Shown here: positions 35,817 through 44,641 of the stretch, piece by piece
Layout of the letters: every line of letters starts with the position of its first letter
How positions within the stretch are numbered: position 1 is the first letter of the stretch
Assembly (NCBI GenBank): GCA_002359185.1
Contig: DEML01000120.1
Coordinates: 75,656-128,680, forward strand
Length of the DNA stretch: 53,025 nucleotides
Origin: Planctomycetaceae bacterium UBA2671
Lineage (GTDB): Bacteria > Planctomycetota > Planctomycetia > Planctomycetales > Planctomycetaceae
Direction of reading: 5' to 3'
Program-made: the position numbers and the translations under genes
The notes under the pieces: generated by a model
Seen by the model: the letters and a program-made list of their open reading frames with translations, nothing else
Databases searched by the model: none
Told to the model about the DNA's origin: nothing

Positions 35817-36190
35817 TGTTCGATGTCGCACGGATGTTTGGAAATAGTCCAGGCTTACTGCGGCGGTTGACTGTTGTTGTATATGCCTGAATTTAGGGGT
35901 ACTGGCAGCAGTCTCGCATGGCGTTCACCGTACCACATGGTGTTCGCACATGTCGTCAAATGCATCACGTCAATAATCGCAATGTTATTGGCAAAGCGGA
36001 CTAACCAAATCTCGGGGATATTGCCTCATCAGATTCGGGTAGTCATGTCTGGTCGAAAATCCCTTCGTCCGTAGCGCATGATCCATAACCGCACCCGACC
36101 AGTCCGAGGAGGATGGTGCGTTGCGGCGAAGGCTTTTTTCATAGAATTAGATGACTTCGATTTTCAGAATTTAAATAAGAGGGAATATTC
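35817..36190. other. Leader region of the DUF1559 gene
   Basis: No coding frame is convincing in this stretch. It includes the strong hairpin at 36062-36139. The remaining upstream 240 bases should carry the promoter; no clear boxes were picked. Confidence 0.45.
36062..36139 (+). promoter_or_regulatory. Terminator-like hairpin in DUF1559 leader, possible attenuator
   Basis: Arms 36062-36084 and 36111-36132 pair over about 22 positions (one bulge, three mismatches) and are followed by six T (36134-36139), the shape of an intrinsic terminator. It lies 51 bases before the DUF1559 start. The internal CGCACC (36090-36095) can instead pair with GGTGCG (36115-36120), which would break the terminator stem. 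Two mutually exclusive folds in front of a gene suggest attenuation or a riboswitch. Alternatively it simply ends transcription from the His/Cys-rich gene 246 bases upstream. Confidence 0.6.
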
Positions 36191-37165
36191 ATGTATAAGT
36201 ACCGTAAGGCTTTCACTTTAATCGAGTTACTTGTAGTCATCGCGATCATCGCGATACTAGTGGCATTGCTGTTACCAGCCGTTCAACAGGCCCGGGAGGC
36301 GGCCAGGCGTTCCAGTTGCAAGAACAATCTCAAGCAGTTGGGACTGGCATTACATAATTATCACGATACGCACTCCGTGTTTCCGAATCAGGCTTTCGAA
36401 TCACTCTACTCCTATTCGGCGATCGCCCAATTGCTTCCCTATATCGAGCAGGGGAATCTTCAGGATCTGATTAACTTCGATCAGCCAGTTAATACCGGGA
36501 TGCCCTGGGCTCCTGTTCAGAACCCCGCTATTGCTCAAGTGGCACGTCAGCCTATCGGGGTGCTGATGTGTCCGAGTGATGCAGGAGAAGTGATGTGGAC
36601 TGATGACAATGGACATACCTGGGCAGGCAGTAACTACCTGCTCAGTGCAGGCTCTGGACGCAGTTTCAACTATTGCAGTAGTGGTAATGATGGCCTGTTC
36701 TGGAGAGGTTCTCGAATGAAATTTCGCGATATCACGGACGGAACAAGCAATACTGCTTTCATGGCTGAAACACTGTTCGGATCTCGTCAGGCCGATACGA
36801 CATCATTGGTTGACTCTCAACGTCAAATGGCACGTATCAGCGGAGGTGGGGCATGTACGGTTGATGCTCCAGGGATGGTATCAAGTTCAGCAGCATCGAC
36901 AGATTTCGAAGGCAGACGAGCCGGGGCGTGGATAAGCAGCACCGGGTATCACACGTTGATTCACGGATATCTGAATCCCAATTCGAACACTCCCGATGTC
37001 ACTCATCACGGCGAGGTTCTTTCAGGCCCAAGAAGTTTACATCAGGGAGGAGCACAACTTTCGCTGTGCGATGGCAGCGTGCGTTACATCAGTGAAAATA
37101 TCGATACCACGACCCAGCATAACTTATTTACCAGAAATGATGGTGAAGTGCTTGGGGAATTCTAG
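36191..37165 (+). CDS. DUF1559 prepilin-like protein
   Basis: 324 residues. The type IV prepilin signal is KA|FTLIELLVVIAI; the usual Gly before the cleavage site is Ala here. The family signature VQQAREAARRSSCKNNLKQ, the middle block DITDGTSNTAFMAETLFG and the C-terminal LHQGGAQLSLCDGSVRYISENID are all intact. It is a paralogue of the protein at 9898-10899. It lies between His/Cys-rich, lipoprotein and His-rich propeller genes on the same strand, and so may be a surface component of that locus. A terminator-like leader precedes it. Confidence 0.94.
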   Translation: MYKYRKAFTLIELLVVIAIIAILVALLLPAVQQAREAARRSSCKNNLKQLGLALHNYHDTHSVFPNQAFESLYSYSAIAQLLPYIEQGNLQDLINFDQPVNTGMPWAPVQNPAIAQVARQPIGVLMCPSDAGEVMWTDDNGHTWAGSNYLLSAGSGRSFNYCSSGNDGLFWRGSRMKFRDITDGTSNTAFMAETLFGSRQADTTSLVDSQRQMARISGGGACTVDAPGMVSSSAASTDFEGRRAGAWISSTGYHTLIHGYLNPNSNTPDVTHHGEVLSGPRSLHQGGAQLSLCDGSVRYISENIDTTTQHNLFTRNDGEVLGEF

Positions 37166-37256
37166 AGCCGTTTCCACGAAAGTGTAGCGAGTGGTCGCCT
37201 GAAAAATAGGCTTCAAACCCACAAAAAGCCGCTACATTAAACTGCAAACCGCAGTA

Positions 37257-37679
37257 ATGAGTAAAAGTATGACACATCGAAACTATGGATCCATTCTAAT
37301 GCATTTGCTCTCCTTCCCAGTTTGCTTGGCTCCATTCAGCCTTTTTATGACGGGATGTGAATCGAACACTTCCAGAAATGGAAATGAAACCCAGGCTGTC
37401 TCTTTGCCAGCATCGATAGTCATTGAAGATGAGGAGTGGACCAGAGAGCCGGAATTCTCTGCAAAATTGCAGGAAAGGTTGGAACAGTATTTACACCAGC
37501 ATCCATCGCTCGCGGAAAATCCAGTCATCTCTGGTGAGCCTCAGATCTATCGAAATCCCAATGATGCGACCCGCTTTTATTGGATTGAAAAAACTGAGAA
37601 TACGGAACCGAACTGGTGTTGTCTGGAATCGAAGAGTGGGAAATGGACGCTCACCGACGGAAGTGGTAGCCCTTTTTAA
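37257..37679 (+). CDS. Small lipoprotein of unknown function
   Basis: 140 residues (start ATG 37257, or ATG 37269 four codons later). Signal sequence with FMTGC, so the anchored Cys is near residue 34. The mature part has no family I recognise; it contains IVIEDEEWTREPEF, a predicted helix LQERLEQYLHQHP and a short beta-rich end. It follows the DUF1559 gene, as lipoproteins often do in planctomycetes, and precedes the His-rich propeller gene by 51 bases, so the two are likely co-transcribed. Confidence 0.7.
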   Translation: MSKSMTHRNYGSILMHLLSFPVCLAPFSLFMTGCESNTSRNGNETQAVSLPASIVIEDEEWTREPEFSAKLQERLEQYLHQHPSLAENPVISGEPQIYRNPNDATRFYWIEKTENTEPNWCCLESKSGKWTLTDGSGSPF

Positions 37680-37730
37680 CGACGACAAAGAATCGAATTA
37701 TCAAAATCAAATTCAATAGGAAAACTTCTC

Positions 37731-39146
37731 ATGAATAATTTTTTAAAAAGTAAACTCTCTCGAAGATATTTGCTGCTGATTTTGTTCTGCGCCATGACAA
37801 TGAATGGCACATTTTCGGATGCTGCTCCTCCCGTCCCGCTGAGTCAGTTTGATCTGGAGGACCGACCCGAGAAAATCGTTCGGCTGTTCTGGCAGGATCG
37901 TGAAACGGCAGAGCTGAATTGGGCGGATGTTGTTCGAGGCAAGGAATGGGAATTGGCCCCTGCAGAAATCTACGAATTTCCGAAACTGGATTCTGAGCGT
38001 CAGAACCTTGTACAAATGGAAATTCTGGATCATAAACTTCTGGTCGGGGTTCGGGATGATGACAATGGCAATCATCAAAGCGGCTGGGTGGCAATCGACA
38101 CCGGAGTTGTCGGACATTCCCACGGCGATCATTACGACTGGCACTTCGAGCATCCCCCTGAAGTAATTCACAGTCAACTGGATGTGGATCAGGGGAATCC
38201 CGCTCATCTTTATACTTACGATGGGAATTTCTATCTGGCCAATGATTCCATGAACGGTTTTACTCAAATCTCTCCAATGCAACTGAGCAAGAATCCTCGA
38301 AAAGCAGGGGAGTTTTTCTCCGGGGGAGGCAATCACATCACGATGGCGGCAGTTAAGAATCGCGTTTGCTATTCCACCTGGATTGATGGTGGAGGTCCGA
38401 ATGCGGGACGAGTTGATGTCGTCAATTTGAAACGGGGAGCGAAAAAAGAGATTGCCTATACCTTTTCTCTGCCAACCGGCGTGATTCATGGGGCAACCGC
38501 GAATTCAGGGCGCGTCTTCTTTGCACCCGCTAATGGTATTTGCTGGGTCGATGCCGATTTGTCGCTCAGAAAAAATGCGGAGACCGTTAAGATCAATCAT
38601 CTCGAATTGGGGAAAGATCCCGAAACGGATAGACCATTACGCACTGGGGCGTTCACAAATTACCGGAATACCGTATTGTTCAATACGGGCTCTGGAGAAT
38701 CTGCTGCGCTGTGCCTGCTGGATGCTCAGGCGAAATTTCCAGGAGTGCAAAAGGTTTCCATAGATACCGCTGATGGTCTGACGTTGACGACGCCGGAAGT
38801 CATTTTTACGGCTGCCGGGAAGCGATATGCATTTCTGTTTCAGGATCGCAAAGCCGGGGAGGGCGAAGAATTTCTGACAGTCATCGATCTGGACCCCAAC
38901 GGAGACCGAGACCTGGACGATGCAGAAGTCTGTAAAACGATCACAGTCGGTTCGAGTGCCGTACAGGGGCATTATGGTCATCATGCGATTGCCTTCGATA
39001 GCGACCGGAAATATGCGTTTGTTACGAATCCAGGTGACGGCTCGATCTGGGTGCTTTCATTAATTGAGCTCGAAGTGCTTGCAAAATTGGAAGTTGGTGG
39101 AAAGCCAGATCATCTTTTATCAATCGGAGCCAGGAACAGACATTGA
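37731..39146 (+). CDS. Secreted His-rich beta-propeller, AztD-like
   Basis: 471 residues with a signal peptide (hydrophobic 13-30, cleavage SDA|AP). The body reads as propeller strands, for example GRVFFAPANGICWVDADL, KRYAFLFQDRK and KYAFVTNPGDGSIWVLSL. A dense metal-ligand stretch, GHSHGDHYDWHFEH, lies at 128-141 and a second, GHYGHH, near residue 416. A secreted propeller with an H-x-H-x-D motif recalls the periplasmic zinc chaperone AztD, though no aztABC genes are adjacent and I cannot align the two without a search. A metal-carrying or metal-sensing role fits the neighbouring His/Cys-rich proteins. It follows the lipoprotein gene with AGGA before the start. Confidence 0.75.
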   Translation: MNNFLKSKLSRRYLLLILFCAMTMNGTFSDAAPPVPLSQFDLEDRPEKIVRLFWQDRETAELNWADVVRGKEWELAPAEIYEFPKLDSERQNLVQMEILDHKLLVGVRDDDNGNHQSGWVAIDTGVVGHSHGDHYDWHFEHPPEVIHSQLDVDQGNPAHLYTYDGNFYLANDSMNGFTQISPMQLSKNPRKAGEFFSGGGNHITMAAVKNRVCYSTWIDGGGPNAGRVDVVNLKRGAKKEIAYTFSLPTGVIHGATANSGRVFFAPANGICWVDADLSLRKNAETVKINHLELGKDPETDRPLRTGAFTNYRNTVLFNTGSGESAALCLLDAQAKFPGVQKVSIDTADGLTLTTPEVIFTAAGKRYAFLFQDRKAGEGEEFLTVIDLDPNGDRDLDDAEVCKTITVGSSAVQGHYGHHAIAFDSDRKYAFVTNPGDGSIWVLSLIELEVLAKLEVGGKPDHLLSIGARNRH

Positions 39147-39256
39147 GAATTACTTGTGAATTCTCAAATCTTCCAACAGATCTGAATTGACATCGTACGA
39201 CATGTTAGAGACATTCTCTTCGTGAGTGTCCCACAACTCAGGAATTATCATTTCCA

Positions 39257-39712
39257 ATGCAAAAATGTTTCACAATCCTCCTGCTGTGCAGTTATGCACT
39301 TCCAGCCCTGTTAGGGCATGGGGGCTTGCATGCAATGTTCGGTGTGAAACATGATTCGTGTTGTGAACAGGCCAGCCTGAGTGCGGAAGAACTGGATTGC
39401 TTGCGGGGTCAGGTCAAAAATGGGCACAGTCACTCCTGCTCTGCCTGTAAGCATACTCAAGCAGAAGAAAAGTCACAGCAATCAACAGCTGAGGACTCGA
39501 AATCGTCTCCTGCAGTTCCAGAAATACCCGTCAGGCATTCTGAGGACAATTGCTCTTTGTGCCAACATCTGGCCCATGGCCAGCTAGAGATGCAAGTTGT
39601 TGGTCTGGTCACTTCAAGCGAATGTATCGCCACGAAACTGGTGATTGAAAAGAGTGTTTTTGAATCTCGCTTCTACGCCCCACATGCTCCCCGTGGTCCG
39701 CCTGCCTGCTGA
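39257..39712 (+). CDS. Small secreted His/Cys-rich protein (DUF2946-like)
   Basis: 151 residues with a short signal peptide (CFTILLLCSYALPALLG). The mature part is full of possible metal ligands: GHGGLHAMFGVKHDSCCEQ, GHSHSCSACKHTQ and EDNCSLCQHLAHGQ, ending APRGPPAC. The order (His/Cys cluster, acidic linker, CxxCxH, terminal GPP) is the same as in the protein at 35370-35816, so the two are probably distant paralogues. It lies 110 bases after the His-rich propeller gene. Extracytoplasmic metal binding is inferred, not shown. Confidence 0.75.
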   Translation: MQKCFTILLLCSYALPALLGHGGLHAMFGVKHDSCCEQASLSAEELDCLRGQVKNGHSHSCSACKHTQAEEKSQQSTAEDSKSSPAVPEIPVRHSEDNCSLCQHLAHGQLEMQVVGLVTSSECIATKLVIEKSVFESRFYAPHAPRGPPAC

Positions 39713-40074
39713 ATTGAATTCGTATTCCACGAATATCTGTTCGCAGTGCGGAGTCGCATCTGATTGAAGCAGCTCAAAACAATCTCTAGTTGATGATTGT
39801 TCGTAGCTACTGCTGCAGAGTTTTGCTTGCTTAACCTGAGTTGAATCATCGAGTGATGTTTCAATGCTGGAGAAGCCTGCATGATCAATTCTCATCGTGG
39901 AACTTCTCTTTCAGTTAATGAAGAGGCATTCACAGATTAATGATTTGGAGTTACTGCGCACCTTCCCAGCTTAGGGTAGATGCAGTGTCCAGATCAGGTT
40001 TGCTGATGTCACTTCTATTAAATCCTTTCAGGTATGCCTTCAAGCATATCTGTATTGGTGGGAAAGCAGTTTCG
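39713..40074. other. Intergenic stretch before the DUF58 operon
   Basis: About 360 bases. A small ATTCGT/ACGAAT hairpin follows the upstream stop codon (39718-39734). The frame of the DUF58 gene is open from ATG 39940, but that extension has no family resemblance. The promoter of the 40-51 kb operon is expected here; no boxes were clear. Confidence 0.45.
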
Positions 40075-41328
40075 ATGGCTTCGACTCAAGAGTTGGAATC
40101 CAAACGTCTGGATTCCATTGACCGGATGCTGAATTACGATTTTTGTCCCTGGGCAAATCGCTGGGTTTATTGGATGAAGCATCCGCTGGTCGGGATGACC
40201 GTAGTTGCAATGGCAGCCGGGATATGTGGCATGTTTGTGGTTCCTCAAGCCTGGTTGTTATGTGCTGGTTTGATACTCGTTGGAGGACTGGGGCTGGCCT
40301 GGCCTGCGATCACGATACGGGCCGTACGGGCGGAAGTGCATTTCGAGAAAGCGTGGTGTGAAGAGCAATCTACAATTGATGTCAAGGTGGTGATCCGGAA
40401 TCGAATTCCGTTTCCGGTCTGGGGTGTTTCTCTCAATGAAGGGGGCGAGAATCCTGTCACACTGGCTTCATTTACGCGGGTCTCGGGTTGGCGCGAAGTT
40501 GAATTTCACTGGCAGTTCACACCTCAGCAACGAGGTGTTTATCCACGGGCGCAAATGATGTTCGAGACCGGATTTCCGTTTGGTGTCTGGGTTTCGCGAA
40601 AGCCGGTTGTGGTGCATGGGGAATTGATTGTGTTGCCTCGTCCCGTGGATTTGGATTGTCTGCCGGATTTGCGAACAAATTTTGCTTTCGATGAAATCCT
40701 CTCCGACCATCGCACGGGCGATTCTGGAGATGTCACCGGCACGCGTCCGTATCGGCTGGGAGATTCTCTTCGTCGAGTGCACTGGGCGATGACGGCTCGG
40801 GTCGGGCAGATGATTTGCACAGAACGTCAGGCGACAATCCAGTCAACTCGCAACTGCTATCTGGATGTCTCATCCCACAATCATACAGGGCGTGGAGACG
40901 GCTCGACTCTGGAGTGCAGTCTGCGTATTTTTGCCGGGATCTGCCAGGAAATGTTACGGAACGGCATGGGTGTTCGAGCCATTATTGGGGCCGATTGTCT
41001 GGTTCTCACACCCGGTTCGGCCAGCTTGCGAAATCTGTTGATGAAACTGGCTCGCCTGCCTGAGAGGGGATTGGACAATCAAAACTGTCCAGCCTTCAAC
41101 GGCCAATGTGATATCGCTGTCATCACAGATCGCAGTCCCCATGTCGCATCGACGGTTCAGGTACTGCTGGTTGCAGATGGATTCAGCACTACCCCGACAG
41201 GAAGAATCGAAGATCACTCAGAGACTCGTTCAGAAACATCATCAACCACTCTGGTTTTGACGGGACCATCAAGCATTCAGGACAATTTGAGCCAGCGGTG
41301 GCGGAGGGTATGCCATGCAGCCTCCTGA
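40075..41328 (+). CDS. DUF58 family membrane protein
   Basis: 417 residues from ATG 40075; an in-frame ATG at 39940 would add 45 residues that do not look like the family. The start LNYDFCPWANRWVYWMKHPLVG is typical of planctomycete DUF58 proteins. Two membrane segments follow (about 38-80). The family motif TRPYRLGDSLRRVHWAMTAR is clear in the second half, in a von Willebrand-like fold. DUF58 proteins work with a MoxR ATPase and a TgpA-like protein, both encoded next, in poorly defined envelope or complex-assembly functions. The gene overlaps the next by 14 bases, a sign of coupled translation. Confidence 0.92.
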   Translation: MASTQELESKRLDSIDRMLNYDFCPWANRWVYWMKHPLVGMTVVAMAAGICGMFVVPQAWLLCAGLILVGGLGLAWPAITIRAVRAEVHFEKAWCEEQSTIDVKVVIRNRIPFPVWGVSLNEGGENPVTLASFTRVSGWREVEFHWQFTPQQRGVYPRAQMMFETGFPFGVWVSRKPVVVHGELIVLPRPVDLDCLPDLRTNFAFDEILSDHRTGDSGDVTGTRPYRLGDSLRRVHWAMTARVGQMICTERQATIQSTRNCYLDVSSHNHTGRGDGSTLECSLRIFAGICQEMLRNGMGVRAIIGADCLVLTPGSASLRNLLMKLARLPERGLDNQNCPAFNGQCDIAVITDRSPHVASTVQVLLVADGFSTTPTGRIEDHSETRSETSSTTLVLTGPSSIQDNLSQRWRRVCHAAS

Positions 41329-43639
41329 TGTTTCCCGACAATACGGTCTGTGCTGTGCGTTAGTGGTGTGTGCGCATCTGGCGACAGAAATTGTGCTGGG
41401 CGATCAGCACGGACAAGTCTGGCTGATCCTGTCGAAATTCACAGCGATCGGGTTGGTCGTCGGAATATTATGCTGTTATTCGGTTCGCAGAAACTGGCAA
41501 CCCACTGGGATGATGACGTTGCTGGCAATCGGAGTGATGGTCGGCCCCCTCTTGATCGAACCGTTGTGGCGAATTCTGTTTGGTATCGGACATCCGTATG
41601 AAATACAGTTGCTGATCGGTTTTCGGAATCTGGCTCTGCTGAATCTGATCTGGGCTCGGACAATTAAATACGAGCGACTGGCAATCGTGACCAGTCTGTT
41701 TGCGATGCTGTTTTGCATTTCCTCTTCAAACGATCCCAGTCTGATCTGGATCTGTGGGCTGTTCATGATGCTCGGGATTTGCTGGCTGTGTGTGAAATAC
41801 TGGTCGGAGTTAAGAACCGATTGTGTGCGTGGGGAAAAGCGGGCCACTCCCTGGCCGCTCTTCGGAATCGTGGCGGTCCTGCTGTTGGGAGCACTGTTGA
41901 CGATGAGTATGCCCGCGACAGTACGCACGCGCATGGTCGAAGGATTTATGCCCAGCTCTGGCGGGACAGGACGAGCCGATGCCTATGCCCGTTCGGGAGT
42001 GGGCGATGGCGATGGACTCGTCGCGGCAACCAAAGAAGCACTCAGTTTTGCTCCTTTAGAGGATGCTCCGTTTATCGAAGGTCAAGAACCGAGTCTGTAT
42101 GACGTATTTCAGGATACATACGGTGAACCAAAAGTTCCCAAAAAGTTTGATCGGGCTCTCTCACTTCCTCCAGAGTTATTCAATAAAAATCATCATCGGA
42201 TGGCCAAGGCGAAGAAGTCGTCGAGAACCTTCTCAATCGATCGGCAAACTCCTCAACCCAAAAATCATCGTCATCTCCAGGATACCCCTTCTAACGCGAT
42301 GCTGCATCTGGTCGGGACTGTTCCCTGCCATTTGCGTGAGATGACCTACGATCTGTTCGATGGGACAGAGTGGATACCCGAAGAGGATCGTCCCAATCAT
42401 GAGCGAAAACTCTCAGTCGTCCCAGTGAATGAGAAACCATGGATCACATGGCCGACTCGACCGAGTCAGTTTGTAGTGACTTCAGATGAACAGCATGCCT
42501 TGCGTGTGCTCAATGTGAAGACGAATCGAGTTCTGTCTCCCGTCAACCTGAAAGGGGTGCATATCGATCTCTGTGATCGAGCCGATCTGTTCGGATGGGC
42601 GCAAGAAGATATCCTCACAATGAGACGGTCAACCTTACCCGGCATGACGGTCATTCATGTCGTTTCCAGCCTGATTGATCCTCGGGATTTGAAAGGCTCC
42701 GACATTAATCTGGGATACGGGCAGGAAAATTATCAAGTTCTGCCTGTAGGTCTCGGCATGTCCGAAATCCAGAAACTGGCAGAAGATTGGACCAGAGATG
42801 CTGAAACCGATTGGGAGAAAGTGCTCGCCATCGGTGATCGTCTGCGAAGTGATTATCGGCTTGATCCCTCATCGGTTCCCCCTGAGAACTGCTCGAATCC
42901 CTTACTTTGGTTTCTGACAGAATCGCATAGCGGCCCGGATTATCAATTTGCCACAGCCGCGGCTGTACTCTGTCGTTCGGTTGGAATTTCCTGTCGAACG
43001 GTCAGCGGTCTGTATGCCTCTCCCGACAAGTATGAATTCGCCACTCAGCAAACCTCCGTGCATCCCAGCGATGTCCATTGGTGGGCCGAGGTGTATGTGG
43101 GAAATCAAAGCTGGGTGACATTAGAAGCGACGCCAGGATATGAGCAAAGTCAACGCACTCTGGGAATACTCGCCAAAGCCGGAGTTTTGATCGTTTCTGG
43201 AGGAGAGTTGGCGATCCAATACTGGCCGATCACGCTCGTCATCTTTCTGCTCACAGGCTGGGGGATTCGCGAGCGGGAACGGATTGAGTCGCAGCTGTTG
43301 AGCTGGTTGTGGGAGTTGCAGTTCCGAGGTTCGGAAACTTCACCAGGGCGACTCCGGACAATGATACTGACCACGATCCGCTTGCTGGATCGAAAACTGA
43401 CGCTCTCGAGAACACCACGCTCGGTCAGCCGCACCTTCGGTTCCCAACTGGCAGCCGATCCGACATTTCCAGTCGCATCATCATTGAGTGAGGTCGATCG
43501 GAAATATCTTTCGCGGGCCTTCGACTGGGCTTGCTATTCACCAAGGAACAAAGATTCCGATGCACTTGAATCCGCACGTGTTCATCAATTGTGTCGTTCA
43601 CTCATGCATCAAACCATTTTTCGCCAACAACATTCGTAA
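41315..43639 (+). CDS. TgpA-like membrane protein with altered transglutaminase core
   Basis: 774 residues: several N-terminal membrane segments (to about 205), a periplasmic domain, a transglutaminase-like core (about 510-620), one further membrane segment (about 635-655) and a cytoplasmic tail. In the core, the catalytic Cys of G-x-C-x-x-FA is Asp (SGPDYQFATAAAVL), the His is present (VHWWAEVYV) and the third residue is Glu (LEATPGYE). Classical transglutaminase or protease chemistry is therefore unlikely; the domain may bind only or use another mechanism. It is the middle of the DUF58-TgpA-MoxR trio, translationally coupled to DUF58. Confidence 0.9.
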   Translation: MQPPDVSRQYGLCCALVVCAHLATEIVLGDQHGQVWLILSKFTAIGLVVGILCCYSVRRNWQPTGMMTLLAIGVMVGPLLIEPLWRILFGIGHPYEIQLLIGFRNLALLNLIWARTIKYERLAIVTSLFAMLFCISSSNDPSLIWICGLFMMLGICWLCVKYWSELRTDCVRGEKRATPWPLFGIVAVLLLGALLTMSMPATVRTRMVEGFMPSSGGTGRADAYARSGVGDGDGLVAATKEALSFAPLEDAPFIEGQEPSLYDVFQDTYGEPKVPKKFDRALSLPPELFNKNHHRMAKAKKSSRTFSIDRQTPQPKNHRHLQDTPSNAMLHLVGTVPCHLREMTYDLFDGTEWIPEEDRPNHERKLSVVPVNEKPWITWPTRPSQFVVTSDEQHALRVLNVKTNRVLSPVNLKGVHIDLCDRADLFGWAQEDILTMRRSTLPGMTVIHVVSSLIDPRDLKGSDINLGYGQENYQVLPVGLGMSEIQKLAEDWTRDAETDWEKVLAIGDRLRSDYRLDPSSVPPENCSNPLLWFLTESHSGPDYQFATAAAVLCRSVGISCRTVSGLYASPDKYEFATQQTSVHPSDVHWWAEVYVGNQSWVTLEATPGYEQSQRTLGILAKAGVLIVSGGELAIQYWPITLVIFLLTGWGIRERERIESQLLSWLWELQFRGSETSPGRLRTMILTTIRLLDRKLTLSRTPRSVSRTFGSQLAADPTFPVASSLSEVDRKYLSRAFDWACYSPRNKDSDALESARVHQLCRSLMHQTIFRQQHS

Positions 43640-43657
43640 TTAAGTACGACCTTCATC

Positions 43658-44641
43658 ATGAATCAAACATTACTGGATCATCCCGCTGAACAGCAGGAGT
43701 TGCTCAGGCACAAACTCGATCGATTGAGACAACTGCTCAATGAACGTCTCAAGGGGAAATCCGATATTGTCGAACAGGTTCTCATCTGCCTGCTCGCCCA
43801 GGGACATTTACTACTGGAAGATCAACCGGGGTTGGGGAAGACCACACTTGCTAAAGCCCTTGCCGGCGGATTAGGCGAGCAGTTTGCCCGCGTACAGTGT
43901 ACTCCCGATCTGCTTCCCAGTGATGTGACCGGCTTCAATCTCTTCAATCAGAAGTCTCAGGAATTTGAATTCCGCAAAGGGCCTGTGTTTGCTGAAGTCT
44001 TGCTGGCTGATGAAATCAATCGGGCGACTCCGCGAACACAATCGGCATTACTCGAGGCGATGGCTGAGCGGCAGGTGACGATCGATGCCCAGCGCTATCC
44101 GTTGCCAGAAACCTTTTTTGTCATCGCAACCCAGAACCCGATCGAGCAACATGGAACTTATCCCTTGCCCGAAGCGCAACTGGATCGTTTTGCAATGAAA
44201 CTGAGTATCGGATACCCCGAGCAGGCTGATGAAATCGCAATGCTCGACCAGGCTATTTTACGCGACCAGTCAGCCTCTCGGGATTCCATACCAGCCGTTT
44301 TTGAACCGGGAGAGCTGCTGAGTCTTCAGCAGTTGGTTTCTTCGATATCCGTCGAGAGCCATGTCCAGGAATATCTGGTGAAGGTCGGCCATCGCACACG
44401 CAAGCATTCGCGGATTCATCTGGGCCTGAGTCCCCGTGGACTGTTGATCTGGCAGCGATGTGCTCAATCGCGGACCTTTCTGGCCGAACGTGATTATGTC
44501 ACTCCCGATGACCTGCAGGCAACCGCCATCCCGGTATTGTCGGTCCGCCTGGGAATCGATGATACGCAACCTCAGGGAATCATCACTGAATTGATCGAAG
44601 AGATTCCAGTTCCCATTGCACCGAAAGAAAGTCACCGATGA
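43658..44641 (+). CDS. MoxR family AAA+ ATPase
   Basis: 327 residues. Walker A is DQPGLGKTT (55-63), Walker B is VLLADEINRA, then TPRTQSALLEAMAERQVT and the sensor block VIATQNPIEQHGTYPLPEAQLDRF, all diagnostic of MoxR ATPases. The C-terminal lid includes LGLSPRGLLIWQRCAQ. MoxR proteins act as chaperones that help metal or cofactor insertion or complex assembly together with DUF58/VWA partners. It sits 18 bases after the TgpA-like gene and overlaps the next gene by four bases (ATGA). Confidence 0.95.
   Translation: MNQTLLDHPAEQQELLRHKLDRLRQLLNERLKGKSDIVEQVLICLLAQGHLLLEDQPGLGKTTLAKALAGGLGEQFARVQCTPDLLPSDVTGFNLFNQKSQEFEFRKGPVFAEVLLADEINRATPRTQSALLEAMAERQVTIDAQRYPLPETFFVIATQNPIEQHGTYPLPEAQLDRFAMKLSIGYPEQADEIAMLDQAILRDQSASRDSIPAVFEPGELLSLQQLVSSISVESHVQEYLVKVGHRTRKHSRIHLGLSPRGLLIWQRCAQSRTFLAERDYVTPDDLQATAIPVLSVRLGIDDTQPQGIITELIEEIPVPIAPKESHR

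Noticed and set aside
37183..37236. TGTAGCG / CGCTACA inverted pair after the DUF1559 gene
   Set aside because: Only seven bases with a 40-base spacer; weak as a terminator and may be chance.
39143..39167. Nine-base TTGAGAATT / AATTCTCAA hairpin at the stop of the propeller gene
   Set aside because: AT-rich stem overlapping the stop codon without a following T run; not convincing as a terminator.
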